Shown here: positions 1 to 9,317 of the stretch, one piece after another
Layout: each line of letters begins with the position of its first letter
Numbering within the stretch: the stretch's first letter is position 1
Origin: Thiobacillus denitrificans
GTDB lineage: Bacteria > Pseudomonadota > Gammaproteobacteria > Burkholderiales > Thiobacillaceae
NCBI RefSeq assembly: GCF_001530125.1
Contig: NZ_LDUG01000052.1
Location: forward strand, 1,504-34,991
Direction: 5' to 3'
DNA length: 33,488 bases
Translations under genes and position numbers: made by a program
Notes under the pieces: generated by a model
What the model saw: only the letters and a program-made list of their open reading frames with translations
What the model was told of the DNA's origin: nothing
The model's database searches: none

Positions 1-302
1 CCCATGTGTTCGAGCTCGTAGACCGCCGTGGCGGCCTCGCGGCACATGAACTCGATCGCGTCCTGGTCGCCCAGCCAGTCGCCGCCCTTGACCGTGTCGT
101 ACATGTGCCATTCCCAGCGGTCGTCGTCGACGTTGGCGAGCGCGGCGGTAATGCCGCCCTGTGCCGATACCGTGTGCGAGCGCGTGGGGAAGACTTTCGA
201 CACCACCGCGACCGTGTAGTCGGAGCGCGCCAACTGCAGCGCCGCGCGCAGACCGGCGCCGCCGCCGCCGATGATGAGCGCGTCGAAGCGGCGCGTGTTC
301 AT
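1..302 (-). CDS. sdhA: Succinate dehydrogenase flavoprotein subunit, N-terminal part (runs off left edge)
   Basis: Catalytic flavoprotein of complex II, which oxidises succinate to fumarate and passes electrons to the iron-sulfur subunit on the cytoplasmic face of the inner membrane. The first 100 codons are visible. They show the FAD dinucleotide-binding motif [12 protein letters not shown] (residues 11-22) and [12 protein letters not shown], whose His43 matches the histidine that binds FAD covalently in SdhA. The ATG at 302-300 overlaps the sdhD stop as ATGA, so translation is coupled. The gene is incomplete only because the window ends; nothing suggests damage. Identity is firm from motifs and from the sdhC-sdhD context. 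Confidence 0.97.
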   Translation of the reverse strand, partial: MNTRRFDALIIGGGGAGLRAALQLARSDYTVAVVSKVFPTRSHTVSAQGGITAALANVDDDRWEWHMYDTVKGGDWLGDQDAIEFMCREAATAVYELEHM

Positions 303-643
303 GCCGTGCCCCACACGATGGCAGCGAGCCAGACCACGCTGCCCGCCAGGATGACGATGACCACCAGATACAGCGCCAGCCGCAGGCCCGTGGGCCGAAC
401 GTAGTCCATGAATATATCGCGCATTCCCACCCAGGCATGCAGCGCCAGCACCGCAACTGTCAGCAGCATCAGAACGCGCAGCCACAGCGGCGCGAATAGC
501 GCCTGCCAGTCGTTGAAATCGATCGGCAGCGCTGTCATGAAATAAATCGCCAACCCCGGCAAAGCCAGCGCCAGCGCCACGGCCGTGGCACGCTGCAGCA
601 GCCAGGTTCCGGTGCCGGTGTGCGAGCCGGTGGCCGATTTCAT
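299..643 (-). CDS. sdhD: Succinate dehydrogenase hydrophobic membrane anchor subunit
   Basis: Small membrane anchor of complex II (114 aa, normal for the family) that with SdhC holds heme b and the quinone site. Three hydrophobic segments are visible at roughly residues 16-39, 53-76 and 87-112. The motif [16 protein letters not shown] contains His69 and the Asp-Tyr pair typical of SdhD; His69 aligns with the E. coli SdhD HAW histidine. The ATG start overlaps the sdhC stop (ATGA, 640-643) and its own stop overlaps the sdhA start, so the three are read as one coupled unit. Confidence 0.95.
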   Translation of the reverse strand: MKSATGSHTGTGTWLLQRATAVALALALPGLAIYFMTALPIDFNDWQALFAPLWLRVLMLLTVAVLALHAWVGMRDIFMDYVRPTGLRLALYLVVIVILAGSVVWLAAIVWGTA

Positions 644-1020
644 GCGAACAGACCCCAGGCGGCAAGCAGCGTGATCAGCCCGGTCGCCAGCATGACCGCG
701 AGACTGCTCTGCCGCGCGCGCGGCAGGCTCACGCCCCAGTCCACATCCAGCGCCAAATGTCGCAAACCGGCAAGCAGATGGTGCGCAAACGCCCAGATCA
801 AAAACAGCAGGAACAGTCTGCTTAGCGGGTGCGTCATCCCTTCGGCCATGCGCCGAAATCCGGCTTCATCCGCCAGGGAGGCCGACAGGGCCCACACCCC
901 GAGCGGCAGAATCGCAAACAGCAGCGCGCCCGACAGCCGGTGCAGGATCGACACCCAGCCGGCAAGCGGCAGATGGATGCGCAACAGATTGAGGTATACG
1001 GGGCGTTCGATCAGCTTCAC
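640..1020 (-). CDS. sdhC: Succinate dehydrogenase cytochrome b556 subunit
   Basis: Membrane subunit of complex II (126 aa) contributing to quinone binding and ligating heme b. RPVYLNL near the N-terminus, SILHRLSG (residues 24-31) and [13 protein letters not shown] (80-92) are hallmarks of SdhC; His81 aligns with the E. coli heme ligand. Three membrane segments are present. The start used is a GTG at 1020-1018, chosen because family homology begins immediately after it; no clear ribosome site precedes it. The malic enzyme stop lies 24 bases upstream on the same strand, so co-transcription with that gene is likely. Confidence 0.94.
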   Translation of the reverse strand: MKLIERPVYLNLLRIHLPLAGWVSILHRLSGALLFAILPLGVWALSASLADEAGFRRMAEGMTHPLSRLFLLFLIWAFAHHLLAGLRHLALDVDWGVSLPRARQSSLAVMLATGLITLLAAWGLFA

Positions 1021-1044
1021 GGTGCGGTTCGGATTTTCAGTGGG

Positions 1045-2280
<1,236 letters not shown>

Positions 2281-2370
2281 GGGAGGCGATGCGGGCAGGT
2301 TGGACAAGCTGCCATTATCGCGGATTTACGCGTGTTCCGCCGCGTCTGCGGCCCAGGCAGGCAGGCCGCG

Positions 2371-3081
2371 TCAGCTTTTCCAGATCTTCAACTGGGCCCG
2401 CAGGCGCGCAACCGCCTGCGAATGCAGCTGGCACACGCGCGATTCGGACACGCCGAGCACCGCGCCGATTTCCTTCAGGTTCATGTCCTGTTCGTAGTAC
2501 ATGCCCATCATGCTGCGTTCGCGTTCGGGCAGATTGTGGATCGCGGCAACCAGACTGTCGCGGAAGCCTTCGTCCTCCAGCACCGCAAGCGGATCGTTGC
2601 TGCCGTCGACCAGATAGCGCTCCAGAAAACTGGCGCTGTCCTCATCCGAGAAGTCTTCGTAATACAGAAGTTGTGAGCATCTCACGTCGCCCAGCATGGA
2701 CTGATACTGGTTGATCGGCATGTCCAGTTCGGCCGAGATTTCCTGCTCGGTCGGTGGCTTGCCGTTGCGCTGCTGCAGCCGGTTGATGGCGGATTCGATC
2801 TGCCGCGATTTCTGCCGCACATGACGCGGCAGCCAATCGGCCTCGCGCAGCTCGTCGAGCATGGAGCCACGGATACGCTGGGTAGCATAGGATTCGAACT
2901 GCGCGCCCTGGTTGCCATCGAAGCGGGACACCGCATCCATCAGGCCAATCAGGCCCACCTGGATGAGGTCGTCGACTTCGACGCTGGCAGGCAGCCGCGC
3001 CATCATGTGATACGCGATGCGCTTGACCAGCGGCGCATATTTGGTGATCTGTTCGTCTTGCGACGAAGGTTTAACAGCCAT
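2371..3081 (-). CDS. fliA: RNA polymerase sigma factor for flagellar operons, sigma-28
   Basis: Directs RNA polymerase to late flagellar and chemotaxis promoters. The 236-aa product has region 2 (YAPLVKRIAYHMMARLP, VDDLIQVGLIGLMDAVSRFD, FESYATQRIRGSMLDELR), the linker/region 3 (residues ~85-130) and region 4 with the helix-turn-helix LKEIGAVLGVSESRVCQLHSQAVARLR. Length and motif order are normal and the gene looks intact. Its ATG overlaps the last 11 bases of the FlhG-like gene, implying translational coupling. It closes the flhB-flhA-flhF-flhG-fliA operon. Confidence 0.97.
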   Translation of the reverse strand: MAVKPSSQDEQITKYAPLVKRIAYHMMARLPASVEVDDLIQVGLIGLMDAVSRFDGNQGAQFESYATQRIRGSMLDELREADWLPRHVRQKSRQIESAINRLQQRNGKPPTEQEISAELDMPINQYQSMLGDVRCSQLLYYEDFSDEDSASFLERYLVDGSNDPLAVLEDEGFRDSLVAAIHNLPERERSMMGMYYEQDMNLKEIGAVLGVSESRVCQLHSQAVARLRAQLKIWKS

Positions 3082-3757
3082 GTTTCAAGGCCATGTTTCC
3101 AGTGCTTTCTGTTTTATAACGCGCCGTCAGGCCCGTCTCCTCGTATGTCATTCTAACGGCAAGCGCGGCGAATGCATCATCCTCGTGTGCGACGCTGTAA
3201 ACGGTCTGGGTGAACGCGGGGTCGAGAAACCGTTTACACGCCGCCAGCAGCTGATCGCAGGCGGCGGCGTTCCCCAGCAGGCCGACACTGATAGGCACCT
3301 CCGAGTGGAACAGCGTTTTGAGCAGGGCGTAGCCCTGCAACATTGATGCGTGCGTGGCGTTCACTTCCAGGATGACGACTTGGGCCGCGCCCGGCAGCGG
3401 TGTCCAGTCCGGCGCGTTCAGGCGCGCATCGAACACGATGCAATCATGGCCCCGTGCGGCAGCCATCAACGCCGGCTCGTCCCCCTGTATCCCCGGCGCA
3501 TACCAGCCCTCGCCGTACGGCATGGGCAGCGTGTGCAGCTGTCCGCGCCCGAGCTGTTGCTTCCAGTCGAACAGGCTGCGGGGGGCATCGGAAAAAACCC
3601 GGCCGCAGGCATCGATCAGCAGCGATGTCCGGCCGCGCCGATGCAGCGCCTGCGCCAGTCGGACGGTGGAGTCGGCGGTATCGAAAAAGCAGTGGACGCA
3701 AGGAGGCGGCTGCTGGGCGCGCCGCCGCCTGAGCCCGGCGGCCTGGTCAGCCGGCAC
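3071..3757 (-). CDS. FlhG/FleN-like protein lacking the Walker A P-loop
   Basis: By position (between flhF and fliA) and remote similarity this is the FlhG/FleN/YlxH slot, normally a MinD-type ATPase controlling flagellar number with FlhF. GTG 3757-3755 is chosen because AAGGG lies ~7 bases upstream and the protein then opens with DQAAGLRR, like the FlhG N-terminus; it overlaps the flhF stop. The 228-aa product keeps the LLIDA strand, a GYALLKTLFHSEVPISVGLLGN segment matching the FlhG ALIKLL..LANMA region, and KRFLD. The P-loop KGGVGKT is absent: the equivalent stretch reads CFFDTADSTVRLAQAL (residues ~23-38). The DTAAG-like switch is replaced by FDARLNAP. I infer a non-ATPase FlhG derivative. 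An earlier in-frame ATG at 3859 would lie wholly inside flhF and was not used. Confidence 0.8.
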   Translation of the reverse strand: MPADQAAGLRRRRAQQPPPCVHCFFDTADSTVRLAQALHRRGRTSLLIDACGRVFSDAPRSLFDWKQQLGRGQLHTLPMPYGEGWYAPGIQGDEPALMAAARGHDCIVFDARLNAPDWTPLPGAAQVVILEVNATHASMLQGYALLKTLFHSEVPISVGLLGNAAACDQLLAACKRFLDPAFTQTVYSVAHEDDAFAALAVRMTYEETGLTARYKTESTGNMALKHGC

Positions 3758-4883
3758 CTGTGCCCTTTTGGGTGCGGCGCTCGGCGCGCTCGGCCTCGAC
3801 GCCGGCAAACAGCGGCCAGTCCCCGGCCTCCAGCGCATACGGGGTGGCGAGCTGGCCACCCTTCAACGCGCGGTCGATGAGATAGGCGGCGTTGGGCGCG
3901 TGAAGGTCTTCCGGCACGCGCTGGCCGCCGCTGATATACGCCAGCGGCAGGCGGTGACGGATCAGGCTGTCGAGCGCCGCACCCGGCTGCGGGGTTTCGT
4001 CGAGCTTGGTGAGAATGCAGGCGGCCGCGCCCAGACCAAAATGCGTCATCGCCTGCTCGATCGCCGCCCCCTGCTGGCTGGCGGAAATCACCAGCAGACG
4101 GCGCACGCCCAGGGCATCGAGCGCCTGCCCTTCGCGGCTGCGCGGGTCGGTCGGTGCAAACCCTGCGGTGTCGATCAGCACCAGTTTTTTGGCGGCGAGT
4201 TGCGGCAGCAGCTGCGCCAGTTGGGTTTGATCCCTGACCTCATGCAACGCCACGCCCAGCAGCTCGGCAACCACCGTCAATTGCGCTGCCGCGCCGATGC
4301 GGTAGGCATCGGCCGCCACCAGCGCGACCTCGCCGGCACCGTGCGCATCCACGCCGCGCGCGGCAAGCTTGGCGAGCGTGGTGGTCTTGCCCGAGCCGGT
4401 CGAGCCGACCAGCGCATAACGGCCTCCCTGCGCCAGCAGGTCGGCCTCACGCCTCAGCAGCGGCAGGTTGCGGATCAGCACCTGGCGCAGCCAGCGCTGG
4501 GCGGCGTCGGTATCGAGCCCGCGCGGCAGGCGCGCGGCCAGGGTGCGGGCGAGCGCGCTGCCGAAGCCGGCGGCGAACAGGGTTTGCATCACGGCCACCC
4601 GCGCCGGGTCGCGCCGCCGTGCCGCGCCCCAGGCAAAGCCGGCCAGCTGGTTTTGCAGCATGCCGCGCAAGCGCGACAGCTCGTTGAGGATGCGCGAGCT
4701 GCCGGCCGTATCCGGCGTCTCGCTGACCGCCGGCACCGCCAGTTCGCCGTAGGCGCTGGCCAGCAGCTCGACGCCCTGCGGGTGCGGTCGCGTGGACAAC
4801 ACCACAGCGTCGTCGCCCAGCTCGCGGCGAATGCGCGCGAGGCCTTCGCGCGCGTTCGCCGCGACGAATATCTGCACGCTCAT
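3747..4883 (-). CDS. flhF: Flagellar biosynthesis SRP-like GTPase
   Basis: SRP-family GTPase that determines the site of flagellar assembly at the cell pole. The 378-aa protein has the FlhF N-terminal domain (MSVQIFVAANAREGLARIRRELG, residues 1-22), a linker, then the NG GTPase domain. P-loop GSTGSGKTTT lies at residues 160-169, with VAADAYRIGAAAQL (G2), LIDTAGFAPTD (G3) and TKLDET (G4). All nucleotide-binding motifs are intact, in contrast to the downstream FlhG-like protein that would normally act on it. The start overlaps the flhA stop as ATGA. Confidence 0.96.
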   Translation of the reverse strand: MSVQIFVAANAREGLARIRRELGDDAVVLSTRPHPQGVELLASAYGELAVPAVSETPDTAGSSRILNELSRLRGMLQNQLAGFAWGAARRRDPARVAVMQTLFAAGFGSALARTLAARLPRGLDTDAAQRWLRQVLIRNLPLLRREADLLAQGGRYALVGSTGSGKTTTLAKLAARGVDAHGAGEVALVAADAYRIGAAAQLTVVAELLGVALHEVRDQTQLAQLLPQLAAKKLVLIDTAGFAPTDPRSREGQALDALGVRRLLVISASQQGAAIEQAMTHFGLGAAACILTKLDETPQPGAALDSLIRHRLPLAYISGGQRVPEDLHAPNAAYLIDRALKGGQLATPYALEAGDWPLFAGVEAERAERRTQKGTGAG

Positions 4884-6955
4884 GCGCCTTCTCCTATCGA
4901 CAGTTCTGTGCTCACCTGGACCATTTTATCGGCAGGCACCTCGGCGTAGGCAATCACCGCAAGCCGCGGCAGGTTGCGCCGCAACAGCCGCGCCAGCATG
5001 GCGCGCAAGCCGGGCGAGGTCAGCAGCACCGGCGGGTAGCCTGCGCCTTCCTGCTCGGCCAGCGCGCATTCGGCGGCGTCGTTCAGGGCATCCAGCGTGG
5101 TGGGCGACAGCAGGGCCTCGCCCTCGTCGCCCATCTCGTGCAGCAAGCGGGTTTCGGTCGTTGCTGCGAGGCCGATCACCTGCAGCGTGTTGCTGCCTTC
5201 GAACAGGCGGTCGACGATGCTGCGTCCCAGCGCCGCGCGCACGGTTTCCACCAGGTCGTCGATCGCCTGGCTTTTCGGCGCGCGTGCCGCCAGCGTTTCG
5301 AACAGGGTACGGGTGTCGCGGATCGAGACGTTTTCTGCGATCAGCTGCTGCAGCACGGCCTGCACGCTGGTCAGCGGCAGATGGCGCGGCGTCACGTCCT
5401 CGACCAGCCCCGGATGGCTGCGCGCCAGCGTGTCGAGCAGTTGCTGCACTTCGCTTCGCCCCAGCAGTTCGGGCGCGTGCTGGCGGAACACGGCCTCGAC
5501 CTGACGCGCGATCAGTTCGGCGGATTCCAGCACCACAAAGCCGCGCAGTTCGGCTTCCTCGACCCGTCCGGCGTCGATCCAGATGCCGGCCAGCCCGGTC
5601 AGCGGGTCCTCCCCCGGCGTGCCGTCGAGTTGTCCCAGCACCTCGCCCATGTCGACCGCCAGCACCTGGCCGCTGGGCAGTTCGCCGTGCGCGACGTCGA
5701 CGCCCTTGAGCGTGATGCGATAGCTGTTGGGTTTGAGGTCGAGATTGTCGCGTACGCGGATGAGCGGCACCACCAGCCCCATGTCGGTGGCGAAGCGGCG
5801 GCGCGCCTCGGTGATCCGGGTGAGCGCGGCGCCACCCTGGTTGCGGTCGACCAGCGGGATCAGCCGGTAGCCGACTTCGAGCGCCAGCACGTCGACCGGC
5901 GGGATGTCGTCCCAGGTGACATCGGCAGGCGCGATTTCTTCATCGATCAGCGCCAGCGGCTCGACATCAAACGCCGCGCGCTGACGGCGCATCAACCAGA
6001 ATCCCAACCCACCCAGCACCGCTGCGATGGTGAGAAATGCCAGATGCGGCGTCCCCGGGATCAGCCCCAGCGCGCCCAGCACCGCGGCTGCGACATACAG
6101 CGTCTGCGGCCGGCCGAAAATCTGGGTGGAGAACTCGCGCGACAAGTCCTGCTCGCTCGACGCACGGCTGACCACGATGCCCGCCGCGGTCGAGATGATC
6201 AGCGCTGGAATCTGCGTCACCAGGCCGTCGCCCACCGTCAGCAGCGCGTAGCGCCCGAGCGCCTCGGTCAGCCCCAGATCATGCTGGAACAGCCCGACCA
6301 GAATGCCGCCGATCAGGTTCACCAGCAGGATGATGATGCCGGCGATGGCGTCGCCGCGCACGAACTTGGAGGCGCCGTCCATCGCGCCGTAAAAGTCGGC
6401 TTCGCGGCCAATCTCGCTGCGGCGTGTGCGCGCTTCGCTTTCGTTGATGAAGCCGGCGTTGAGGTCGGCATCGACCGCCAGCTGCTTGCCCGGCATCGAA
6501 TCCAGGGTGAAGCGCGCCGCCACCTCGGCGATGCGCCCGGCACCCTTGGTGATGACGACGAAGTTGATGATGACCAGAATCAGGAACACCACGAAGCCGA
6601 CGACGTAGTTGCCGCCGACCAGGAAATTGCCGAAGGACTCGATCACCTTGCCTGCCGCATCCGGCCCGGTGTGGCCCTGCATCAGGATGATGCGGGTGGA
6701 CGCGACGTTGAGCGACAGGCGCAACAAGGTGGTCAGCAACAGCACCGTAGGAAACACCGAAAAATCGAGCGGGCGCCGCGCGTTCAGGCTCACCAGCATC
6801 ACGATCATCGCCAGCGCGATGTTGAGCGTGAACAGCACGTCGAGCATGAAGGTGGGCAGCGGCAATATCATCATCGCCAGAATCAGCAGCACCAGCCCCG
6901 GCACTGCCAGCCGGTTCAGCGGCATGCCCATCACCATCACGCCCTGCGCACTCAT
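4880..6955 (-). CDS. flhA: Flagellar type III export apparatus protein
   Basis: Large inner-membrane gate component of the flagellar export apparatus; its cytoplasmic domain docks chaperone-substrate complexes. The product is 691 aa, full length for FlhA. About eight membrane segments fill the first ~330 residues, with the strongly conserved FHIPEP-family blocks LNARRPLDFSVFPTVLLLTTLLRLSLNVASTR and the cytoplasmic loop DSMPGKQLAVDADLNAGFI. The C-terminal cytoplasmic domain follows. No truncation or frameshift is seen. It overlaps both neighbours by ATGA, including the stop of the truncated flhB, so coupling was preserved despite the damage to flhB. Confidence 0.97.
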   Translation of the reverse strand: MSAQGVMVMGMPLNRLAVPGLVLLILAMMILPLPTFMLDVLFTLNIALAMIVMLVSLNARRPLDFSVFPTVLLLTTLLRLSLNVASTRIILMQGHTGPDAAGKVIESFGNFLVGGNYVVGFVVFLILVIINFVVITKGAGRIAEVAARFTLDSMPGKQLAVDADLNAGFINESEARTRRSEIGREADFYGAMDGASKFVRGDAIAGIIILLVNLIGGILVGLFQHDLGLTEALGRYALLTVGDGLVTQIPALIISTAAGIVVSRASSEQDLSREFSTQIFGRPQTLYVAAAVLGALGLIPGTPHLAFLTIAAVLGGLGFWLMRRQRAAFDVEPLALIDEEIAPADVTWDDIPPVDVLALEVGYRLIPLVDRNQGGAALTRITEARRRFATDMGLVVPLIRVRDNLDLKPNSYRITLKGVDVAHGELPSGQVLAVDMGEVLGQLDGTPGEDPLTGLAGIWIDAGRVEEAELRGFVVLESAELIARQVEAVFRQHAPELLGRSEVQQLLDTLARSHPGLVEDVTPRHLPLTSVQAVLQQLIAENVSIRDTRTLFETLAARAPKSQAIDDLVETVRAALGRSIVDRLFEGSNTLQVIGLAATTETRLLHEMGDEGEALLSPTTLDALNDAAECALAEQEGAGYPPVLLTSPGLRAMLARLLRRNLPRLAVIAYAEVPADKMVQVSTELSIGEGA

Positions 6956-7830
6956 CCGATCACCTCGTTAATCGTCCTGGGCATCACGTTTGTCCCCTCC
7001 CCCCCTGGGGGATAACCAGCGACTTGCCCGCTTGCGGGCTTAGTCGAATGGTTAGGTGTTTCATCAGGGTTAGGGAGAGGGCTTCGGCCCTGCCCCGCCT
7101 GCTGCTGACGGCCGCGCAGCCGTGCGCGCATTTCCGGGCTGCCCTCGGCTTCGCGTGCCTCGGCCACCACCTCCTGCCAGGTCATCGCATGCCGTCGCAG
7201 GTAGCGCCACCAGCGCCAGCCGGCATCCAGCGCCGCCGCCAGCGCCAGCGCCGCCGCCAGCGCCAGCACGCCACGCCCCACCCAGGCTGCCGCCGCATCC
7301 AGCGCCACGGTCCGCTCGCTGCCAGCCAGGCTTTGCAGCCCCGCCCAGCCGCTTTCCAGCGCCCAGCCGACCGCGGTAGCGGCGAGCGCCAGTTTCAGCA
7401 GCGCCATCGAACCATCAAAAATGGCGTCAGCGGAAAACAGCCGGACAAAGGGTTTGAAAGGATTGGCACGCGTGAGGTCGGCCTGGGTGATCTGGGGCGC
7501 ATACACCCAGCCCGAAAGCAGCATCGGCGCCACCAGCGCGGCGACAAAAATGACGGCCAGTACCGGCAGCACCGCCCACAGCGCAGACTGTGCCGCTTCG
7601 ACAAAAACCGGGGAAAGGGGCTGCGCGGCATAAATGAAAGCCGCCGTGGTCAGGGCCTGCAAGGCATCGATCAAGCGCGGCGCCAGCCAGCCCAGCATGC
7701 CCAGCGCCGACAGCAACACCCCCCACGCCGTGAGTTCGGCAGAGCGCGGCACATCGCCCGCGCTGCGCGCCTGTTGCAGGCGCCGCGGACTGGCAGGTTC
7801 GGTACGGGAAAGATCAGACGCCTCGGCCAT
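6952..7830 (-). CDS. flhB: Flagellar export switch protein FlhB, C-terminally truncated (no NPTH domain)
   Basis: FlhB normally has four membrane helices and a ~170-residue cytoplasmic domain that self-cleaves at NPTH to switch substrate specificity. Residues 1-~248 match the family: TEPASPRRLQQARSAGDVPRSAEL, the RLFSA block, four hydrophobic segments, and TWQEVVAEAREAEGSPEMRARLRGRQQQ. Homology then stops. The remaining ~40 residues (SPLPNPDETPNHSTK..., ending INEVIG) are Pro/Gly-rich and encoded by hairpin repeat DNA (7013-7054). NPTH and the rest of the switch domain are absent; total length is 292 aa against roughly 350-390 for the family. The reading frame stays open to an ATGA overlap with flhA. 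A natural truncation by repeat insertion/deletion is my inference; an assembly error is the alternative. Confidence 0.9.
   Translation of the reverse strand: MAEASDLSRTEPASPRRLQQARSAGDVPRSAELTAWGVLLSALGMLGWLAPRLIDALQALTTAAFIYAAQPLSPVFVEAAQSALWAVLPVLAVIFVAALVAPMLLSGWVYAPQITQADLTRANPFKPFVRLFSADAIFDGSMALLKLALAATAVGWALESGWAGLQSLAGSERTVALDAAAAWVGRGVLALAAALALAAALDAGWRWWRYLRRHAMTWQEVVAEAREAEGSPEMRARLRGRQQQAGQGRSPLPNPDETPNHSTKPASGQVAGYPPGGEGTNVMPRTINEVIG
7013..7054. repeat. REP-like imperfect hairpin inside the 3' end of flhB
   Basis: The 42-base segment folds as an imperfect palindrome: arms TAACCA and TGGTTA, then CGACT and AGTCG, then GCCCGC and GCGGGC around a TT loop, with short mismatched bulges. 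A further small palindrome (a run of C followed by TGGGGG) lies just before it at about 7001-7012. Such hairpins are typical of intergenic REP-type repeats rather than coding DNA, yet this one is translated as the tail of the truncated FlhB. Confidence 0.75.
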
Positions 7831-7972
7831 GCTTGTCTCGGGTTTTGAGGCAGTCTAGCACGAAGCAGACGCGGCTTTTATGCCGTTAAAACGGCAGAAG
7901 CACAGGGCTTCCGTCGGCGTGTGGCCTGTTTCTGAAAAGCGATATGACGAGAAAGCTTCGGGTATTCGTCCT
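7831..7972. other. Intergenic region upstream of flhB, with a short palindrome
   Basis: These 142 bases separate the DUF504 gene stop from the flhB start. A 16-base near-palindrome (TGCCGTT-AA-AACGGCA, 7881-7896) could be an operator or a weak hairpin. Read on the minus strand, TGCTAGACT (7848-7856) resembles an extended -10 box for flhB, but no convincing -35 box and no clear sigma-54 or sigma-28 promoter is seen. Confidence 0.35.
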
Positions 7973-8245
7973 TTACGCCGGGATGTCGCCCGGCGGGTGG
8001 CGCTGCCGAATCAGCTTGCCGTCCCGCCACACCTCTCTTACCCGATGGAACGGGATGCTGTGCGCCACCCCCTCCTCGTCCAGCAGATCGAAGAGGGTCG
8101 GGTTGTCGGCGTCCCGGCTGATCTCGCGCAGATCGGCGTGCCGCACCCTGCTCGCCACCCGATCCCAGTAGCCGATGACGAAGCGGCTGGTGGCGAATGC
8201 CGCATCCCAGCGGATGCGCGACAACAGTTCATGGGTCGGGATCAT
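7973..8245 (-). CDS. DUF504 family protein
   Basis: A 90-aa protein of the DUF504 family, widespread in archaea and scattered in bacteria, with no established biochemical role. Recognisable blocks are IPTHELLSRIRWD at the N-terminus, FVIGYWDRV in the middle, and the C-terminal HSIPFHRVREVWRDGKLIRQR. The ATG at 8245-8243 begins one base after the rtcA stop, so the two are almost certainly co-translated. A longer open frame extends upstream to 8689 but lies in antiphase within rtcA, so the short form is used. Its link to RtcA suggests an RNA-related role; that is inference from context only. Confidence 0.85.
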   Translation of the reverse strand: MIPTHELLSRIRWDAAFATSRFVIGYWDRVASRVRHADLREISRDADNPTLFDLLDEEGVAHSIPFHRVREVWRDGKLIRQRHPPGDIPA

Positions 8246-8246
8246 G

Positions 8247-9290
8247 TCAGGGCGCTGGGGCGGCCACACCGCGCAGGCGCACCATTCCAGGCTGGTCGAT
8301 TTCGCCATCGATCTCGACGGAGACGGGCAGAAAGTAGCCCAGCAGTTCGGCGTTGGTGCGCAGGTGCCGGCTGATGCGGCAGACGGACAACGCCGATTCC
8401 CCAGGAATAAAGGCCAAGGGCAGCAGCAGCTGGTCGGCCAGCCAGGCATCGATGGCGCCCCCTGCGACGATGTCCGCACGCAGTTCTGCCACAGCCTCGT
8501 CCGCCACCTTCTCCGCAAGTTTGTGCCGGGCGCCCAGCGCGAAGGCGCAGCAGCGACCGCCTTCGAATTCCGCCTGCAACACGATGAAGGTGCCGGGCGA
8601 AGCAGCAGGCACGTCAGCGACCTCGATCTCCAGCGGCACCGCCAGTTCGCGCAGCTGGTCGATCGCCTGCTTGCGTTGCCGCTCGGCAATCGAGCGGTCG
8701 AGCCGACCGACGCCGGACAGGCCGCGGATGCGCAGCAGCCGGCCGCGCTCGGTGATACGCAGCGGCGAGAGATGTCGGCTCGGCACGATATTCACGTGCA
8801 GCAGGCCGCCGCCACGCGGATAGAAGCCTGCACGCTCGAGACTGCAATCGACGCGGTAGCCGGCCGCGGCCAGGTAGGGCAGCCACTGCCACTGCAGATA
8901 GTGATAGCAGGGGCTCCAGGGCACGTGGGTGCCGCCGACCAGCGTCAGCCGGGACGGGCCATCGGCAAAGCTGAGCGGCAGGTAGACGGTCTGCAGCAGC
9001 AGGCTGACCGCGCCCGCGGTGCCGATGTCGAAAGCATATTTCCCGCCATGCAGGCCCGCCGGCTCAAAGCACAGGGTCTGCGAGCCCAGGGTCGCCCCCT
9101 CCACCTGGGCAGCGCTGATCTGCGCCGCCGCCTCGACCGCCTTCAGGTGCTGGGGCTTCATGCCCGGCTGCGGACGCCGGGCGCGGATGTTGGTCAGCCG
9201 CATGGCCTCGCCGGTGATCACCGACAGGGCCAGGGCGCTGCGCAGGATCTGGCCGCCGCCTTCGCCGAACGATGCGTCAATTTCGATCAT
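8247..9290 (-). CDS. rtcA: RNA 3'-terminal phosphate cyclase
   Basis: Converts RNA 3'-phosphate ends to 2',3'-cyclic phosphates using ATP through a covalent enzyme-AMP intermediate. The 347-aa protein (normal length) starts with DASFGEGGGQILRSALALS and has RRPQPGMKPQHL, ERAGFYPRGGG, and near the C-terminus DQLLLPLAF followed by ISRHLRTN. The His of the last motif aligns with the nucleotidylated catalytic histidine of E. coli RtcA. The companion ligase rtcB and regulator rtcR, usual neighbours in Proteobacteria, are absent from this window. Instead it follows the phosphoketolase gene by 27 bases and abuts a DUF504 gene. No strong ribosome site was seen before the ATG. Confidence 0.95.
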   Translation of the reverse strand: MIEIDASFGEGGGQILRSALALSVITGEAMRLTNIRARRPQPGMKPQHLKAVEAAAQISAAQVEGATLGSQTLCFEPAGLHGGKYAFDIGTAGAVSLLLQTVYLPLSFADGPSRLTLVGGTHVPWSPCYHYLQWQWLPYLAAAGYRVDCSLERAGFYPRGGGLLHVNIVPSRHLSPLRITERGRLLRIRGLSGVGRLDRSIAERQRKQAIDQLRELAVPLEIEVADVPAASPGTFIVLQAEFEGGRCCAFALGARHKLAEKVADEAVAELRADIVAGGAIDAWLADQLLLPLAFIPGESALSVCRISRHLRTNAELLGYFLPVSVEIDGEIDQPGMVRLRGVAAPAP

Positions 9291-9317
9291 CGCGGTCAGT
9301 GAGTAGAAACATCCGGG

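Noticed and set aside
3758..3859. N-terminal extension of the FlhG-like protein to the ATG at 3859
   Set aside because: The extension overlaps the end of flhF completely and reads as Arg/Pro/Ser-rich shadow sequence. The GTG at 3757 has a ribosome site and family-like residues.
7881..7896. Rho-independent terminator after the DUF504 gene or before flhB
   Set aside because: The stem is only seven base pairs, the loop is two bases, and no T run follows on either strand. Kept as a possible operator at most.
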